The notes under the pieces: model-generated
What the model was told of the DNA's origin: nothing
Databases searched by the model: none
What the model saw: the letters and a program-made list of their open reading frames with translations, nothing else
Origin: Mucilaginibacter sp.
GTDB taxonomy: Bacteria; Bacteroidota; Bacteroidia; Sphingobacteriales; Sphingobacteriaceae
Direction: 5' to 3'
NCBI RefSeq assembly: GCF_028288205.1
Contig: NZ_JAQBOD010000010.1
Location: forward strand, 1-64,000
Length of the DNA stretch: 64,000 nt
Program-made: the position numbers and the translations under genes
Shown: piece after piece, positions 7,297-17,558 of the stretch
How the letters are laid out: every line of letters begins with the position of its first letter
How positions within the stretch are numbered: the stretch's first letter is position 1

Positions 7297-10200
7297 TTAC
7301 TTTATGAGTGAAACCCATCCAGCAAGTGGTTTTGACCCATCTTTAATATCAATAGTATAATAATAAGTTCCAAAAGGCAGGTAGCTGCCTTTATATTTTC
7401 CATCCCAGGCCTTGATGTAGCCTATGCTTTTAAAAACAGGTGTGCCATTCCGGTTGTAAACAGTTATTACCATATTGCTATTGGTATTTAACACGCCAAT
7501 ATCCCAGGTATCATTAATTCCATCTCCGTTTGGTGTAAATGTATTGGGTATTACAATATCTTTATATACTTTAACAGATACATCATCGCTTACAATAAAA
7601 CAACCCTGTGCTGATGTGGCAGTTAGGGTGTAAGTAATATCTGTTAACGGTGTAGACACCGGGTTAAGAATATTTGGATTATCTAAATAAGTGGTTGGCG
7701 ACCACCTATATTGGAAGCTACCACTGGTTACCGCACCATTTAACTGGGTTTTGCCACCACCTAAAATTGCCTTATCGGCCCCGGCATTAACAATTGGTTT
7801 GGGTATTACAGTAACAGTTACTGTTTTTGAAGCAGTACAAACGCCGCCTATTAAAACCGTATAAGTGGTAGTTACCGGTGGCGATGCTGTTGGATTTGAC
7901 AGATTAATATTAGACAAACCCAATGCCGGCGACCATTGATAAGTTGAACCACCCGACGCAGTTAAAACAACACTGCTCCCAACACAAATGGTTGCAGCAG
8001 ACGTATTAACGGCAGTCGGCATAGTGTTTATAGTAATAGTTAAAGTATTACTGGGGACAGGCGTACTACATACTGCCGAAGTTGCCAGGCGGCGATAATA
8101 TGTTGTAGCACTTATTATAGGCGGATCATAATCCTTAGCTGTTGCTCCCGAAATATCTGTAAATGTTACATTATCCGCTGAGCTTTGCCATTGATAGGTA
8201 TAAGCTCCATTACCACCGGATGGGGTGCTTCCTGCAAAATTTGCAGGGTCTCCTATGCCACAAAAACTTACAACCGCAGGCGCTGTAATACTATTATTTA
8301 AAATAATAGAATTAAGTGTTATGGTAATTACATTACTTTCTTGAAGAACTGAGCATACACCGGATGTTACTAAACGGCGAAAATAGGTTGTTCGTGCAAT
8401 TACCGGCGGATCGTAATTTATTGAAATAGCGCCTGCAATATCAGTAAAGCTAATATTGTCTGATGATTTTTGCCATTGATAGTTATAACTTTTTGTTCCC
8501 CCGGTTGGCAGCGAACCGTTTATTACCGAAGGTTTAGCGTTACCCCCACAAAAATCAGGATCAGTATTTGAAATAATATTATTTGAAACAGGCGGATCTA
8601 AAGTAAATGTAATAGCAATAACATTACTTTGTACCGGCGTTGCACAAGTAGCCGAAAATGCATTACGCCGATAATAAGTGGTGCCGGTACTGGTACCCTT
8701 CGGTGGATTATAATTCTTTGAAGTGGCGCCCGTGATATCGGTATAGTTCTTATCATCAGATGATTTTATCCACTGGTAATTAATAACCGCTGCCCCTCCA
8801 CCTATTGGTGGGTTACCATCGATGGGTGTGGGGGCAATCAGCTCACAATAAACTACTTGCGGCGTAAATATGACATTCTTTGACAGGAGTACAACATTGG
8901 GAGTATATTTGGCTATAAATAAATCGCGGGTGCTGCTTTGGGCGGTTACAGGATAGGGGCTGACACAGTTTGATCCGTCAAAGTTAACGGTTGAGCAAAA
9001 TGAACCCGTTAGTAAGACATCATTATTGCTGTTTACCGCGGCAGCAGACCGACCCAAATTGTTACCACAGCTGCTATTTCCTAAACCAAATGCCCATATA
9101 TAACTTCCGTTAAGATCATATTTTGCCAAAAACATATCCCGGATACCATGATCCGCTACATACGCTACACCAGACGTCAACGAATTAAAGTTTATTGTTC
9201 CTGCAAAATCCCCTGTAATATAAATATTGTTATCGCCCCCCATTATCAGGCCATAATTGTTAACTGATGAATTTACACCGCCAATATCTTTATACCACTG
9301 AAATGCGCCGACGTCCGAATATTTAGCAAGAAATATATCCTGATTTCCTGTAGGGGTGAGCATGGCTGCAGTACCAAAATTTAATGGTGCAGCAAACATG
9401 CCATCAACATAAATGTTGTTTTGGGCATCTGCACAAAGGTGAATGTTATAATTATAATTTGTTGAGGTGCCTGTTATTACATTTACCCATATCAAAATTC
9501 CGGATGGTGAATACTGAGCCACGTACATTGAATTCTCACCGCTCACGTTATTGGCGCTGCCTAACGGATTAAAATCAACGGTGCCATTTATATACCCTGA
9601 AACTACAATGTTTTTATTTTTGTCAGTTAAAACATCAATAACAGAGTTGTCGCCGCCTGTTGCACCCAGGCTAAAGTTCCATAATACATTACCGGTCTGA
9701 TCGTATTTAATTATTAATCCATCAGTAGCGCCCTTGGCTGTAACGCTTGTACCGCCAACGTTTACTGTTGATTGAAATTGGACCACCTCTACCAAATTTC
9801 CTGAAGCGTCGCTAACAATTTTATTTCCCACATCGTTACCTGTCCCGCCAATGGTTTTGCCCCATACAAAACTCCCGCTATTATCCAGACGTATTATAAA
9901 CGCGTCGCTGCCTCCGGCAGATTGTAGACTAAAAGCACCGGCAGTCAATGTTGGCGAATCGAACTGGCCGGTTATGATTATATTACCATTTGCATCCAGG
10001 TCCAGCGCGCTGGGTTGATCTATGCCCGTTCCGCCTATTGAAACAGCCCATATTAAAAGGCCATTTGTGTTGTATTTAGCAATATAACCATCAAAGCTTC
10101 CAACTGCTGTTAAGTTTTTTACGCCGTTTAGTGAAGGGTCGAAGTCCACAGTTCCGCTATAACTACCGGTAATATAGATGTTGTTTTGAGCATCAACCTT

Positions 10201-10347
10201 CATCATAGCTGATATACAATTACCATTTGGCCCTCCCATATCAGTAACCCATTTTGGTGTAGACGGCGCTAATTGACAAATTCCGGCTAATGGCAATGCC
10301 ATTAACCATGCAGTTAAGTAAAATATGTATTTGAAACTATTAGGCAT
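7297..10347 (-). CDS. Secreted multidomain protein with type IX (CHU_C) sorting domain
   Basis: 1016 aa. A signal peptide (hydrophobic core IFYLTAWLMALPLAG, about 8-24) leads into a region (about 30-490) of SBBP-like beta-propeller repeats. Their recurring phrases are YITGSYSGTVDF, IIITGQFDS and DAFIIRLD. Three Ig-like repeats of about 95 aa follow (about 495-785), each with YQWxKSxDxxxFTDI, then PKD-like domains (about 785-925). The C-terminal 85 aa (IPNTFTPNGDGINDTWDIG...GTYYYTIDI) is the gliding-motility-associated CHU_C domain used for type B T9SS export. It is probably surface-exposed or released. Single transcription unit on the minus strand. Confidence 0.9.
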   Translation of the reverse strand: MPNSFKYIFYLTAWLMALPLAGICQLAPSTPKWVTDMGGPNGNCISAMMKVDAQNNIYITGSYSGTVDFDPSLNGVKNLTAVGSFDGYIAKYNTNGLLIWAVSIGGTGIDQPSALDLDANGNIIITGQFDSPTLTAGAFSLQSAGGSDAFIIRLDNSGSFVWGKTIGGTGNDVGNKIVSDASGNLVEVVQFQSTVNVGGTSVTAKGATDGLIIKYDQTGNVLWNFSLGATGGDNSVIDVLTDKNKNIVVSGYINGTVDFNPLGSANNVSGENSMYVAQYSPSGILIWVNVITGTSTNYNYNIHLCADAQNNIYVDGMFAAPLNFGTAAMLTPTGNQDIFLAKYSDVGAFQWYKDIGGVNSSVNNYGLIMGGDNNIYITGDFAGTINFNSLTSGVAYVADHGIRDMFLAKYDLNGSYIWAFGLGNSSCGNNLGRSAAAVNSNNDVLLTGSFCSTVNFDGSNCVSPYPVTAQSSTRDLFIAKYTPNVVLLSKNVIFTPQVVYCELIAPTPIDGNPPIGGGAAVINYQWIKSSDDKNYTDITGATSKNYNPPKGTSTGTTYYRRNAFSATCATPVQSNVIAITFTLDPPVSNNIISNTDPDFCGGNAKPSVINGSLPTGGTKSYNYQWQKSSDNISFTDIAGAISINYDPPVIARTTYFRRLVTSGVCSVLQESNVITITLNSIILNNSITAPAVVSFCGIGDPANFAGSTPSGGNGAYTYQWQSSADNVTFTDISGATAKDYDPPIISATTYYRRLATSAVCSTPVPSNTLTITINTMPTAVNTSAATICVGSSVVLTASGGSTYQWSPALGLSNINLSNPTASPPVTTTYTVLIGGVCTASKTVTVTVIPKPIVNAGADKAILGGGKTQLNGAVTSGSFQYRWSPTTYLDNPNILNPVSTPLTDITYTLTATSAQGCFIVSDDVSVKVYKDIVIPNTFTPNGDGINDTWDIGVLNTNSNMVITVYNRNGTPVFKSIGYIKAWDGKYKGSYLPFGTYYYTIDIKDGSKPLAGWVSLIK

Positions 10348-10526
10348 TGGTTTGATTGGAACCTACAATTTACGAAAGATTATTAAATAAACCGATATAA
10401 CTTTTTTAATGTAGCATCAACCTTGTCATTAATATCAGTTGATATTTTAAAGTAATAAGCTAATAGGCCGTAACAAATAACTTTACATAATACCTAAAGA
10501 AATATTGTGTATATGAGATAGCCCAG

Positions 10527-12020
10527 CTATTTTCTGCTGATTCTGTGTTTTAAAACTTTGTCAAACAGGATATTTATATCATCTGAAATTTTCAGAAAAT
10601 AAGACAGCGAAATATATATTACCGCAACAATACCCGAACGCAAAATCATATCGATATAGATATTATGAACCAAAGGCAGATATAAACCAATTAATAACGA
10701 TACCAGGCTAACCAGCAAAATTAATAAATGGGCCCGGCCAAAGGGCTGTAAATTAAACTTTACTTTAACATATATCCAGTATAGAAAGTTAAGGATAAAC
10801 ATAGTAAGAAAATAAGCTACTGCGGCGCCCATCATCCCAATTTGGGGGATAAGCAGCCAGTTTACAGCTACGCAAAAAAATACCGACCCAACAATAAAGT
10901 AAGTAGTAAATTTATAATGTTTTGATAGGTTGATGATATAGCCGTTAACCCCACCAGTTATATCTGTTAAAAACCCAAGGCCCACTACTATAAATACATT
11001 AAAATAGGTGGCGTATTCAGTCTTATGCAGAAGTACAATAATAAAATGCCTATTTACAACCAGTCCAATAAATAATAACGACCCAATCAACATTTGCATT
11101 ACCGATGTTTTATAATAGATCTTACCAATTTTTGGCAAATCATTATTGGCCCAAGCCTGGGCAATAATTTGTAATGATGTACGGTTTAGCGCTTTGGCGG
11201 GTAAACTAATAACTAATGCTATGGCAAAAAAGGTACTATAAATGGCCAGTGTTGGCAAGTCCTTAGTTATATTCAGTAGCATTATATTATCAAGATATTG
11301 TATCAATGCAGCTGATGTGCTGCTTAGAAGTGTATAAAAGCCATATTTTATAAACTCATTTTTTTTGCTGATTATTTGCGACGATATACGGGTCAGTTTA
11401 AAATCGCGCCCCTTATATATATAAAATAACAGGATAGCTATCATAGCTATATTGGCAGCGAGGTATATGGATAAAAAATCGTGATAATCTATAAGTGATG
11501 CCCCAATTAATAATACACTTACCAGTGTAAACACCCGCAATAAAACCTCCCGCAAAAATGATGATAGTACATTTTTAAAAACAGTAATGGCCAGGCTCTC
11601 AATCACCGTAAAAACCATGGTTAAAAAAGCAAGCGGAATCAAGTAATAAAAATATCGTACCAATAACTCCGAACCAGGTTTATTACTATAACGGTTTATA
11701 ATTGAATGCTGAAAAAATAGAAAAATTAAGGTAAATACTACAAAGCTTATAAAGCACCAAACAATTACAAACGTTACAAAGCCGCCATGCTTTTTATCTT
11801 CGGTACGGAAATGGGGGAAGTATTTAAAGATGATATTATTTACACCAACCGATGCTATTTGTGCATACAATAAGGTAATGGTATTCATTATAGCGAAAAA
11901 GCCTATTTCTTCGAGCGTTAAAGCACGCTGAAATAAAACTACCAGATTAAAAAAACCAAGTGCGGTACCTGCATATAGTATGATGCTGTTATAAAACCCT
12001 TGCTTCTTTAATAGATTCAT
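10527..12020 (-). CDS. Oligosaccharide flippase, Wzx/MATE-like
   Basis: 497 aa with about twelve or more hydrophobic segments spread evenly over the length, for example IILYAGTALGFFNLVVLF near the start and MGAAVAYFLTMFILNFLYW late. This is the polysaccharide-biosynthesis (MVF/Wzx) pattern. The role would be flipping undecaprenyl-linked glycan units to the periplasm. Its start overlaps the stop of the upstream glycosyltransferase (ATGA), indicating one operon with the genes up to 13911. Substrate is not deducible. Confidence 0.85.
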   Translation of the reverse strand: MNLLKKQGFYNSIILYAGTALGFFNLVVLFQRALTLEEIGFFAIMNTITLLYAQIASVGVNNIIFKYFPHFRTEDKKHGGFVTFVIVWCFISFVVFTLIFLFFQHSIINRYSNKPGSELLVRYFYYLIPLAFLTMVFTVIESLAITVFKNVLSSFLREVLLRVFTLVSVLLIGASLIDYHDFLSIYLAANIAMIAILLFYIYKGRDFKLTRISSQIISKKNEFIKYGFYTLLSSTSAALIQYLDNIMLLNITKDLPTLAIYSTFFAIALVISLPAKALNRTSLQIIAQAWANNDLPKIGKIYYKTSVMQMLIGSLLFIGLVVNRHFIIVLLHKTEYATYFNVFIVVGLGFLTDITGGVNGYIINLSKHYKFTTYFIVGSVFFCVAVNWLLIPQIGMMGAAVAYFLTMFILNFLYWIYVKVKFNLQPFGRAHLLILLVSLVSLLIGLYLPLVHNIYIDMILRSGIVAVIYISLSYFLKISDDINILFDKVLKHRISRK

Positions 12021-13138
12021 TTAATACTCTTTTGTATAATACTATCAAGCAATGCTATACGCGCATTGATATTATAATTAGCTATCATATGCTCACGGCC
12101 GGCCTTACCCAGCTTTATGGCAAGATCTGTTGAATTAGCTAATTTAATCATTCCTGCAGCCATTCCTTCAATATCATGTTCGGCTAATAAAAACCCTGTT
12201 ACACCATCAATAACTGCTTCTTTTATGCCAGCATGACGGGTGGCTACAACGGGCAATCCTGATGAAGATGCTTCTAATATGGAAACCGGGGTGCCTTCAC
12301 TATCGCCGTCTGCCGCTGTTACCGAGTGCTGTACAAAGCACCTTGTATTTTTCATTAACGCTTTAATTTCTGCTGGTTTTAAAACTCCGGTTAACGTAAT
12401 ATTCGATTCTAATTTCAACTCGGTTACCAGCTTATTTGCCACATTGAATAGTGGCCCATGGCCAACCATCCACAATTTGGCATCGGGAAATTCATCCACT
12501 ACTAAACTAAAAGCTTTTATTAAAGATAAAGGTGATTTCTTCTCGACAAAACGGCCTATTGCCAAAAAATTTCGGGCGGAGTTTGAAATATCTAAGAGCG
12601 GAAAATCATCCGGGGCGACTCCGCATGAAGCGTTGAATATTTTTGTTGCCGGTGCGCCTAATTCTTTTAATTTTTCAACCATATCGGCCGATACCGCAAT
12701 AAAAGCGCTGGCGTAATTAAATGCTCTTTGATAAAGAGACCCATATTCGGCAATGGTCTGGTTGTTATATACGTCGGCCCCATGATAATGAATAACAAGC
12801 GGAATATTTGCCTGCTTACAGGCATCTGTAACCATTGCGCCAACCATGCCATATTCGGCAAAAACCACATCTACTTTTTTACTAAGAAAATAGTCTCTTA
12901 AAGCATTTGTTCGTACAGCAATACTTTTTCGCTTAAATATTTTTTTTTGGATAAGATAGCTTAACAGCCCCCATTTTGATTTGATCAACGGATGTCCCTC
13001 ATTATCATAAACCGGGAAGGCACCGCCGTATAAGACCAGTTTGTTGCCGGCCAGCCTATCAATATGTGCCTGTATAAAGGTTTCAGAAAAGGATGACTTA
13101 TTAGGCTTGATAATGCATAAGGTATAACCGCTATCCAT
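12017..13138 (-). CDS. Glycosyltransferase family 4
   Basis: 373 aa, GT-B fold. LVIHYHGADVYN lies in the N-terminal domain. AIGRFVEKKSPLSLIKAF marks the start of the GT1/GT4 C-terminal domain, and SEGTPVSILEASSSGLPVVA is the donor-binding EX7E motif. It overlaps the flippase gene by four bases and is two bases from the upstream methyltransferase, so all three are probably cotranslated. A cytoplasmic sugar transferase of the same glycan pathway is likely. Confidence 0.87.
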   Translation of the reverse strand: MDSGYTLCIIKPNKSSFSETFIQAHIDRLAGNKLVLYGGAFPVYDNEGHPLIKSKWGLLSYLIQKKIFKRKSIAVRTNALRDYFLSKKVDVVFAEYGMVGAMVTDACKQANIPLVIHYHGADVYNNQTIAEYGSLYQRAFNYASAFIAVSADMVEKLKELGAPATKIFNASCGVAPDDFPLLDISNSARNFLAIGRFVEKKSPLSLIKAFSLVVDEFPDAKLWMVGHGPLFNVANKLVTELKLESNITLTGVLKPAEIKALMKNTRCFVQHSVTAADGDSEGTPVSILEASSSGLPVVATRHAGIKEAVIDGVTGFLLAEHDIEGMAAGMIKLANSTDLAIKLGKAGREHMIANYNINARIALLDSIIQKSIK

Positions 13139-13140
13139 GT

Positions 13141-13911
13141 TTATCCTAATTTTCTGCGAACGAAAGACTTCCGGAAAAAACTACCCAATTTTGCTTTAAC
13201 CTTTCCAAGTATCCTACTGCTCCTTTGGCTTGCTGTAACTGGCTTAGGTGTAAAAAAAGCGCTTTCAAAATCATCATTTTTCTCCAATACAATGTGGGTA
13301 TAATCAGCCACGTGCCAAACATTTTTTTGATGATATAAAATTACCTCGGTGCCTGTATCAGTAGCTAATTTTCCTATTACCTGGAATGTTATATGTTCAT
13401 CAACAGGCTGCATAGTTTCGGGCCGGTTTATCAGGCACCATTTAAGATTATGAGGTGTTGGTACGGTTAATATTATTTTCCCTTTATTTTTTAATAGTTT
13501 TAATAATGCAGCATGTACCTCGGGTCTATCATGCACCGCTATGTGCTCATAAACATCCATAAAGATGATCATGTCAAACCGGTCATCCTTAAAAGTATCA
13601 GGCGTTAGTATAGTTTCTCTAAAATCAAGCTTATCATCCGCAAAAAGCTTTTGCGCTATCTGGATAGACATAGTACTGATGTCTATGCCGGTAATATGCG
13701 CATTGGGCCATTGCTTGTGCATTCTTTCGCAAATACTGCCCATGCCGCAGCCTACTTCTAAAATACGTTTAGGGCTTTTAGGGGCAAACTGCATAATAGT
13801 TTTCCATCCGTACTCAATACGCGGATTAACTATAATATAATCGTTCAGCTTATATTTAACGTGCTCATCATAATATGATACTACGTTTTCGCGGTCTATT
13901 TTTTCTTCCAT
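13141..13911 (-). CDS. Class I SAM-dependent methyltransferase
   Basis: 256 aa. ILEVGCGMGSICERM (motif I), ITGIDIS (motif II), IIFMDVYEHIAVHDRPE and LLKNKGKIILTVPTP are all in standard order for Methyltransf_11/12. The C-terminal 35 residues are basic and Ser-rich. It is the first gene of the operon continuing through the GT4 and flippase genes. A TACTTTTG -7 box is at 13950-13957 upstream. Confidence 0.84.
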   Translation of the reverse strand: MEEKIDRENVVSYYDEHVKYKLNDYIIVNPRIEYGWKTIMQFAPKSPKRILEVGCGMGSICERMHKQWPNAHITGIDISTMSIQIAQKLFADDKLDFRETILTPDTFKDDRFDMIIFMDVYEHIAVHDRPEVHAALLKLLKNKGKIILTVPTPHNLKWCLINRPETMQPVDEHITFQVIGKLATDTGTEVILYHQKNVWHVADYTHIVLEKNDDFESAFFTPKPVTASQRSSRILGKVKAKLGSFFRKSFVRRKLG

Positions 13912-13949
13912 TTATAAATACGAGGAATAATTTCGATTTAGTCTTTGTA

Positions 13950-13957
13950 CAAAAGTA
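13950..13957 (-). promoter_or_regulatory. Bacteroidota -7 box for the 13911-10527 operon
   Basis: On the minus strand TACTTTTG (TAnnTTTG), embedded in GTACTTTTGTAC, 38 bases before the ATG at 13911. Confidence 0.5.
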
Positions 13958-13969
13958 CTTAAATATTCA

Positions 13970-14653
13970 TTATAGCGGTTTTTGGGCAACCACAATATAT
14001 AACGCGCTATCCCGGTCACGTTGAGCTTGCGAATGGATCTTATCAAACAGCCCAATAACTGCCTGCATTATAACAGACCAGATGGGTACAATAAATTTTG
14101 GCAACTTAAATAAAATGCCATCCTGAAATAACTGCAAGCCACTTGCTGTAAGCCCTAACACACCGGTAAATGAATTTATTTTAAAATTCTCTTTTTCAAC
14201 TACCTTTCTCAAACCAGCGCCCGTCCAGCGCCAGTAGTCATTTGGCGTTGGGTGATATAGCCAATACCCATGTGTTGTTAATATCATTGAACCGCCGGGT
14301 TTTAACAGGCGCCATGCCTCCTGCAAATATCCTTCAGGCGAATCCACATGTTCTAATACCTGGTTCGACAATATAATATCAGCATAATTATCGGGCAGGG
14401 TGGTTTTACTGTCAAAATCTATATGATGATCTGCTTTAGGGTTCATTTCTAAGTCTACGCCCAGGTATTTACCTACATGCGGTTCAATAACCTGTTTATA
14501 AGGCATATCTCCACAGCCAAAATCTATCAGTATAAAATCTTTATTATTGGTGGTGAGCTCTTCAATTTTTTTAACAGTTGCATTTCTTAATTGGGTAAGA
14601 ACTACATAACGGGGATTAAATATACTGGGATACAGCCGGTCATTACCTTTCAT
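13970..14653 (-). CDS. Class I SAM-dependent methyltransferase
   Basis: 227 aa. ILIDFGCGDMPYKQV (motif I), YLGVDLEMNPKADHHIDFD, then DIILSNQVLEHVDSPEGYL and LLKPGGSMILTTHGYW. HPTPNDYWRWT is a conserved stretch in a Bacteroidota methyltransferase subgroup found in polysaccharide clusters. The C-terminus has a hydrophobic segment (PIWSVIMQAVIGLF). It is probably transcribed separately from the operon that starts at 13911, since that operon has its own -7 box just downstream of this gene. Confidence 0.82.
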   Translation of the reverse strand: MKGNDRLYPSIFNPRYVVLTQLRNATVKKIEELTTNNKDFILIDFGCGDMPYKQVIEPHVGKYLGVDLEMNPKADHHIDFDSKTTLPDNYADIILSNQVLEHVDSPEGYLQEAWRLLKPGGSMILTTHGYWLYHPTPNDYWRWTGAGLRKVVEKENFKINSFTGVLGLTASGLQLFQDGILFKLPKFIVPIWSVIMQAVIGLFDKIHSQAQRDRDSALYIVVAQKPL

Positions 14654-14723
14654 CGGGCTAATTTAAGGCTTTATTCTGATTTGATTACCTAACTTTCAAT
14701 TTTATAGACTTAGGCAATTATAC

Positions 14724-15482
14724 TTACTTATGCCTTACATAATGCTGCAAATAATTGATCCTGGCAGTAGTGTCTTTTCGCCAAATGGTAAGAGAATCGG
14801 CGGTTAGTTTTTGTACATCGTATGATGTTTCATTAGGTTTGTTCCTATCCAGCACCAGCAGGCAACCCGGCTGGGCTATGCCCCATGTTCCATTTTGCGT
14901 AATGCCGGCTATTGATAATGCATAACTTGCATCGGCATTAAACCTAAAGTACCCGCCGGGATGTGTATATTTTGCCTGGTAAAGTGTGTCTGTACTATAA
15001 GATGCCTGCAATGTAAATGCATTATCCCACCGGTACGCTAAACTGGAATAATTTGGGCAAGTAAACGCGGCATAATGCTCAGTAATTTTTGTGTAATTAA
15101 TAGCTTGGACTATTGTTAAAGAATCGGCAGATAATTGTATAACTGAGAATCTGCGCTCTATGTTGGTTTTTGGGTTAAGCACAAACTGGCAATTTTCATT
15201 AATGTTCCACTTTCCATTTATTGGCGCACCATCACTAAACAGGTTATAAGTAAAATCAATATTAATTTGAAAATAGCCGTTTGGGTAAACAATTATGCTT
15301 TTAAGCAGGTGACCCTGGTCGTCATAATTATCAGTTTGTGTGTATACAACGGCCCATCTTTTTAAATAATCTATAGATGAGTTATGCAGGCATATCTGGG
15401 TCGCTATTTTTGTTTTTTTGCAGGAATATGCAAATAACATAACTGCCGGTAGCAGAAGCCAGAAGATTATTTTTTTTTCCAT
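14724..15482 (-). CDS. Lipoprotein with two tandem lipocalin-like domains (unknown function)
   Basis: 252 aa from ATG 15482. The N-terminus KKIIFWLLLPAVMLFAYSC is a lipoprotein signal with lipobox AYSC. Two copies of a domain of roughly 100 aa follow. Each has a central GYFxxNxDxxYxL...G.W.I motif. Each ends with SVIQLSADSLTIV in the first copy and DVQKLTADSLTIW in the second, so an internal duplication is visible. A TTG at 15503 would lengthen the frame but lies inside the probable promoter box, so 15482 is chosen. No specific family is recognised with confidence. Confidence 0.78.
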   Translation of the reverse strand: MEKKIIFWLLLPAVMLFAYSCKKTKIATQICLHNSSIDYLKRWAVVYTQTDNYDDQGHLLKSIIVYPNGYFQINIDFTYNLFSDGAPINGKWNINENCQFVLNPKTNIERRFSVIQLSADSLTIVQAINYTKITEHYAAFTCPNYSSLAYRWDNAFTLQASYSTDTLYQAKYTHPGGYFRFNADASYALSIAGITQNGTWGIAQPGCLLVLDRNKPNETSYDVQKLTADSLTIWRKDTTARINYLQHYVRHK

Positions 15483-15500
15483 TATCACTGCCCCGGTAAA

Positions 15501-15508
15501 CAAATATA
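15501..15508 (-). promoter_or_regulatory. Bacteroidota -7 box for the lipoprotein gene
   Basis: TATATTTG on the minus strand, 18 bases before ATG 15482. It decides against the upstream TTG start. Confidence 0.55.
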
Positions 15509-15527
15509 CTGAGTAAAATGCGCATAC

Positions 15528-15555
15528 AAAAAAAGAGTCACAACATTTGTGACTC
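15528..15555 (-). terminator. Intrinsic terminator of typA
   Basis: GAGTCACAA (15535-15543) pairs with TTGTGACTC (15547-15555) with a 3-base loop. On the minus strand the stem is followed by a run of Ts (A-run at 15528-15534 on the plus strand). Confidence 0.85.
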
Positions 15556-15583
15556 TCTATATAACTCCATACTTAAAAAAGTA

Positions 15584-17392
15584 TTATGACTGGAACTTTT
15601 TAGCGTTAATTCTACGCTCATTTTCGTTCAGATATATTTTACGCATGCGGATACTTTGAGGGGTAACTTCAATGTATTCATCAGCTTGTATATACTCCAT
15701 CGATTCTTCTAACGAGAATTTAATAGCAGGCGCTATACGCACATTGGTATCACTACCCGATGCACGCATGTTGGTTAATTGCTTGCCTTTTGTTAAGTTA
15801 ATTACCAAATCATTATCGCGTATGTGCTCACCTAAAACCTGGCCTTCATAAATATCAACTCCCGGATCAATGTGGAAACGACCACGATCCTGTAATTTGT
15901 CAATAGCAAAAGCAGTAGTTTTACCGGTATCCATTGATACCAATACACCATTTGAACGGCCCGGGATAGTACCCTTCCACGGCTCGTATGATTTAAAGCG
16001 GTGTGCCATAATAGCTTCGCCGCCTGTAGCGGTAAGTACGTTATTACGCAACCCGATAATACCACGTGCCGGAATTTCAAACTCCAAATGTTGCAGATCG
16101 CCTTTTGGCTCCATAACTAACAGGTCGCCTTTACGTTGGGTTACCAGCTCAATTACTTTACCGGCTACTTCGCCCGGTACATCTACAATAAGTGTTTCAA
16201 TCGGCTCGCATTTTACGCCGTCAATTTCTTTAACAATAACTTGCGGCTGGCCTACCTGTAACTCATAACCTTCGCGACGCATAGTTTCTATCAATACTGA
16301 TAAGTGAAGGATACCACGGCCATAAACCAGGTATGAATCAGGCGACTCAGTTTCAACAACTTTAAGCGCCAGGTTCTTCTCCATTTCTTTGTACAAACGA
16401 TCGCGTAAGTGACGTGAGGTTACAAATTTACCTTCTTTACCAAAAAATGGTGAAGTATTAATGGTGAACAACATATTCATAGTAGGCTCATCAATATGAA
16501 TAACCTCTAATTGTTCTGGTTTATCAAAATCAGCAATGGTGTCGCCAATATCAAAACCATCAATACCTACTACCGCGCAAATATCGCCGGCGCTAACTTC
16601 GGTAGCTTTAACCTTACCTAAGCCTTCAAAAGTATAAAGCTCTTTAATACGTGTTTTTTGGATAGTACCATCGCGTTTTACCAATGATACCGGCATGTTT
16701 TCTTTAATTACACCACGTGCAACACGGCCAATAGCAATACGGCCCACGAATGAAGAATAGTCTAAAGATGTGATCTGCATTTGCAAAGTACCCTCGCTAA
16801 TTGGCGGTGGTTGGATGTTTGCCAATATAGCATCCATTAAAGGAAATATATCTTCAGTTGGTTTTTTGTAATCTGTACTCATCCATCCTTGTTTTGATGA
16901 ACCGTAAATAACCGGGAAATCTAACTGATCTTCGGTAGCTTCAAGGTTAAAAAACAATTCGAAAATTTGCTCATAAACCTCTTCAGGACGACAGTTTTCT
17001 TTATCAACCTTATTTACTACCACAATAGGTTTCAAACCTAAAGCCAAAGCCTTTTGGGTTACAAAACGGGTTTGGGGCATAGCGCCTTCAAAAGCATCGC
17101 AAAGTAATAAAACACCATCGGCCATTTTTAACACACGTTCAACCTCGCCGCCAAAGTCGGCGTGACCAGGTGTATCAATAATGTTGATCTTAACATCTTT
17201 ATACATTACCGAAACGTTTTTTGAAACAATGGTAATACCACGTTCGCGTTCCAGGTCGTTATTATCCAGTATCAGCTCACCAGTTTCCTGGCCTTCGCGG
17301 AAAATTGCACAGCTGTGCAGAATTTTGTCAACCAATGTGGTTTTACCGTGGTCAACGTGTGCGATGATCGCAATATTTCTTATTTTTTGCAT
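15584..17392 (-). CDS. typA: Ribosome-associated translational GTPase BipA/TypA
   Basis: 602 aa, the normal length. G1 [12 protein letters not shown] (about 11-22), G2 RGITI, G3 [15 protein letters not shown]4 NKVD and G5-region GSSKQG are all present. The EF-G-like domains and the BipA-specific C-terminal domain ([14 protein letters not shown]) follow. The protein acts on the 30S/70S ribosome during stress and in 50S assembly. The gene is monocistronic, with its own -7 box at 17415-17422 and terminator at 15528-15555. Confidence 0.97.
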   Translation of the reverse strand: MQKIRNIAIIAHVDHGKTTLVDKILHSCAIFREGQETGELILDNNDLERERGITIVSKNVSVMYKDVKINIIDTPGHADFGGEVERVLKMADGVLLLCDAFEGAMPQTRFVTQKALALGLKPIVVVNKVDKENCRPEEVYEQIFELFFNLEATEDQLDFPVIYGSSKQGWMSTDYKKPTEDIFPLMDAILANIQPPPISEGTLQMQITSLDYSSFVGRIAIGRVARGVIKENMPVSLVKRDGTIQKTRIKELYTFEGLGKVKATEVSAGDICAVVGIDGFDIGDTIADFDKPEQLEVIHIDEPTMNMLFTINTSPFFGKEGKFVTSRHLRDRLYKEMEKNLALKVVETESPDSYLVYGRGILHLSVLIETMRREGYELQVGQPQVIVKEIDGVKCEPIETLIVDVPGEVAGKVIELVTQRKGDLLVMEPKGDLQHLEFEIPARGIIGLRNNVLTATGGEAIMAHRFKSYEPWKGTIPGRSNGVLVSMDTGKTTAFAIDKLQDRGRFHIDPGVDIYEGQVLGEHIRDNDLVINLTKGKQLTNMRASGSDTNVRIAPAIKFSLEESMEYIQADEYIEVTPQSIRMRKIYLNENERRINAKKFQS

Positions 17393-17414
17393 GAAATGCC
17401 CTTAAAATTTGGCG

Positions 17415-17422
17415 CAAAGGTA
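17415..17422 (-). promoter_or_regulatory. Bacteroidota -7 box for typA
   Basis: TACCTTTG on the minus strand (TAnnTTTG), followed by CGCC, 22 bases before ATG 17392. Confidence 0.6.
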
Positions 17423-17545
17423 CGCTTAATATATGGCATTTGAAAGCTTTTTAGGGTTTTCGGAATGTAATATTTCACCTTAAAGTAAAAAATTACCGGC
17501 ACAGAGAACATAACTAATATATATACGTTTCTTAATAAAATGTAC

Positions 17546-17553
17546 TAATTTTG
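17546..17553 (+). promoter_or_regulatory. -7 box immediately before the small Cys-rich gene
   Basis: TAATTTTG ends five bases before ATG 17559. If used, the transcript would start at or next to the start codon. Confidence 0.5.
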
Positions 17554-17558
17554 TGATT

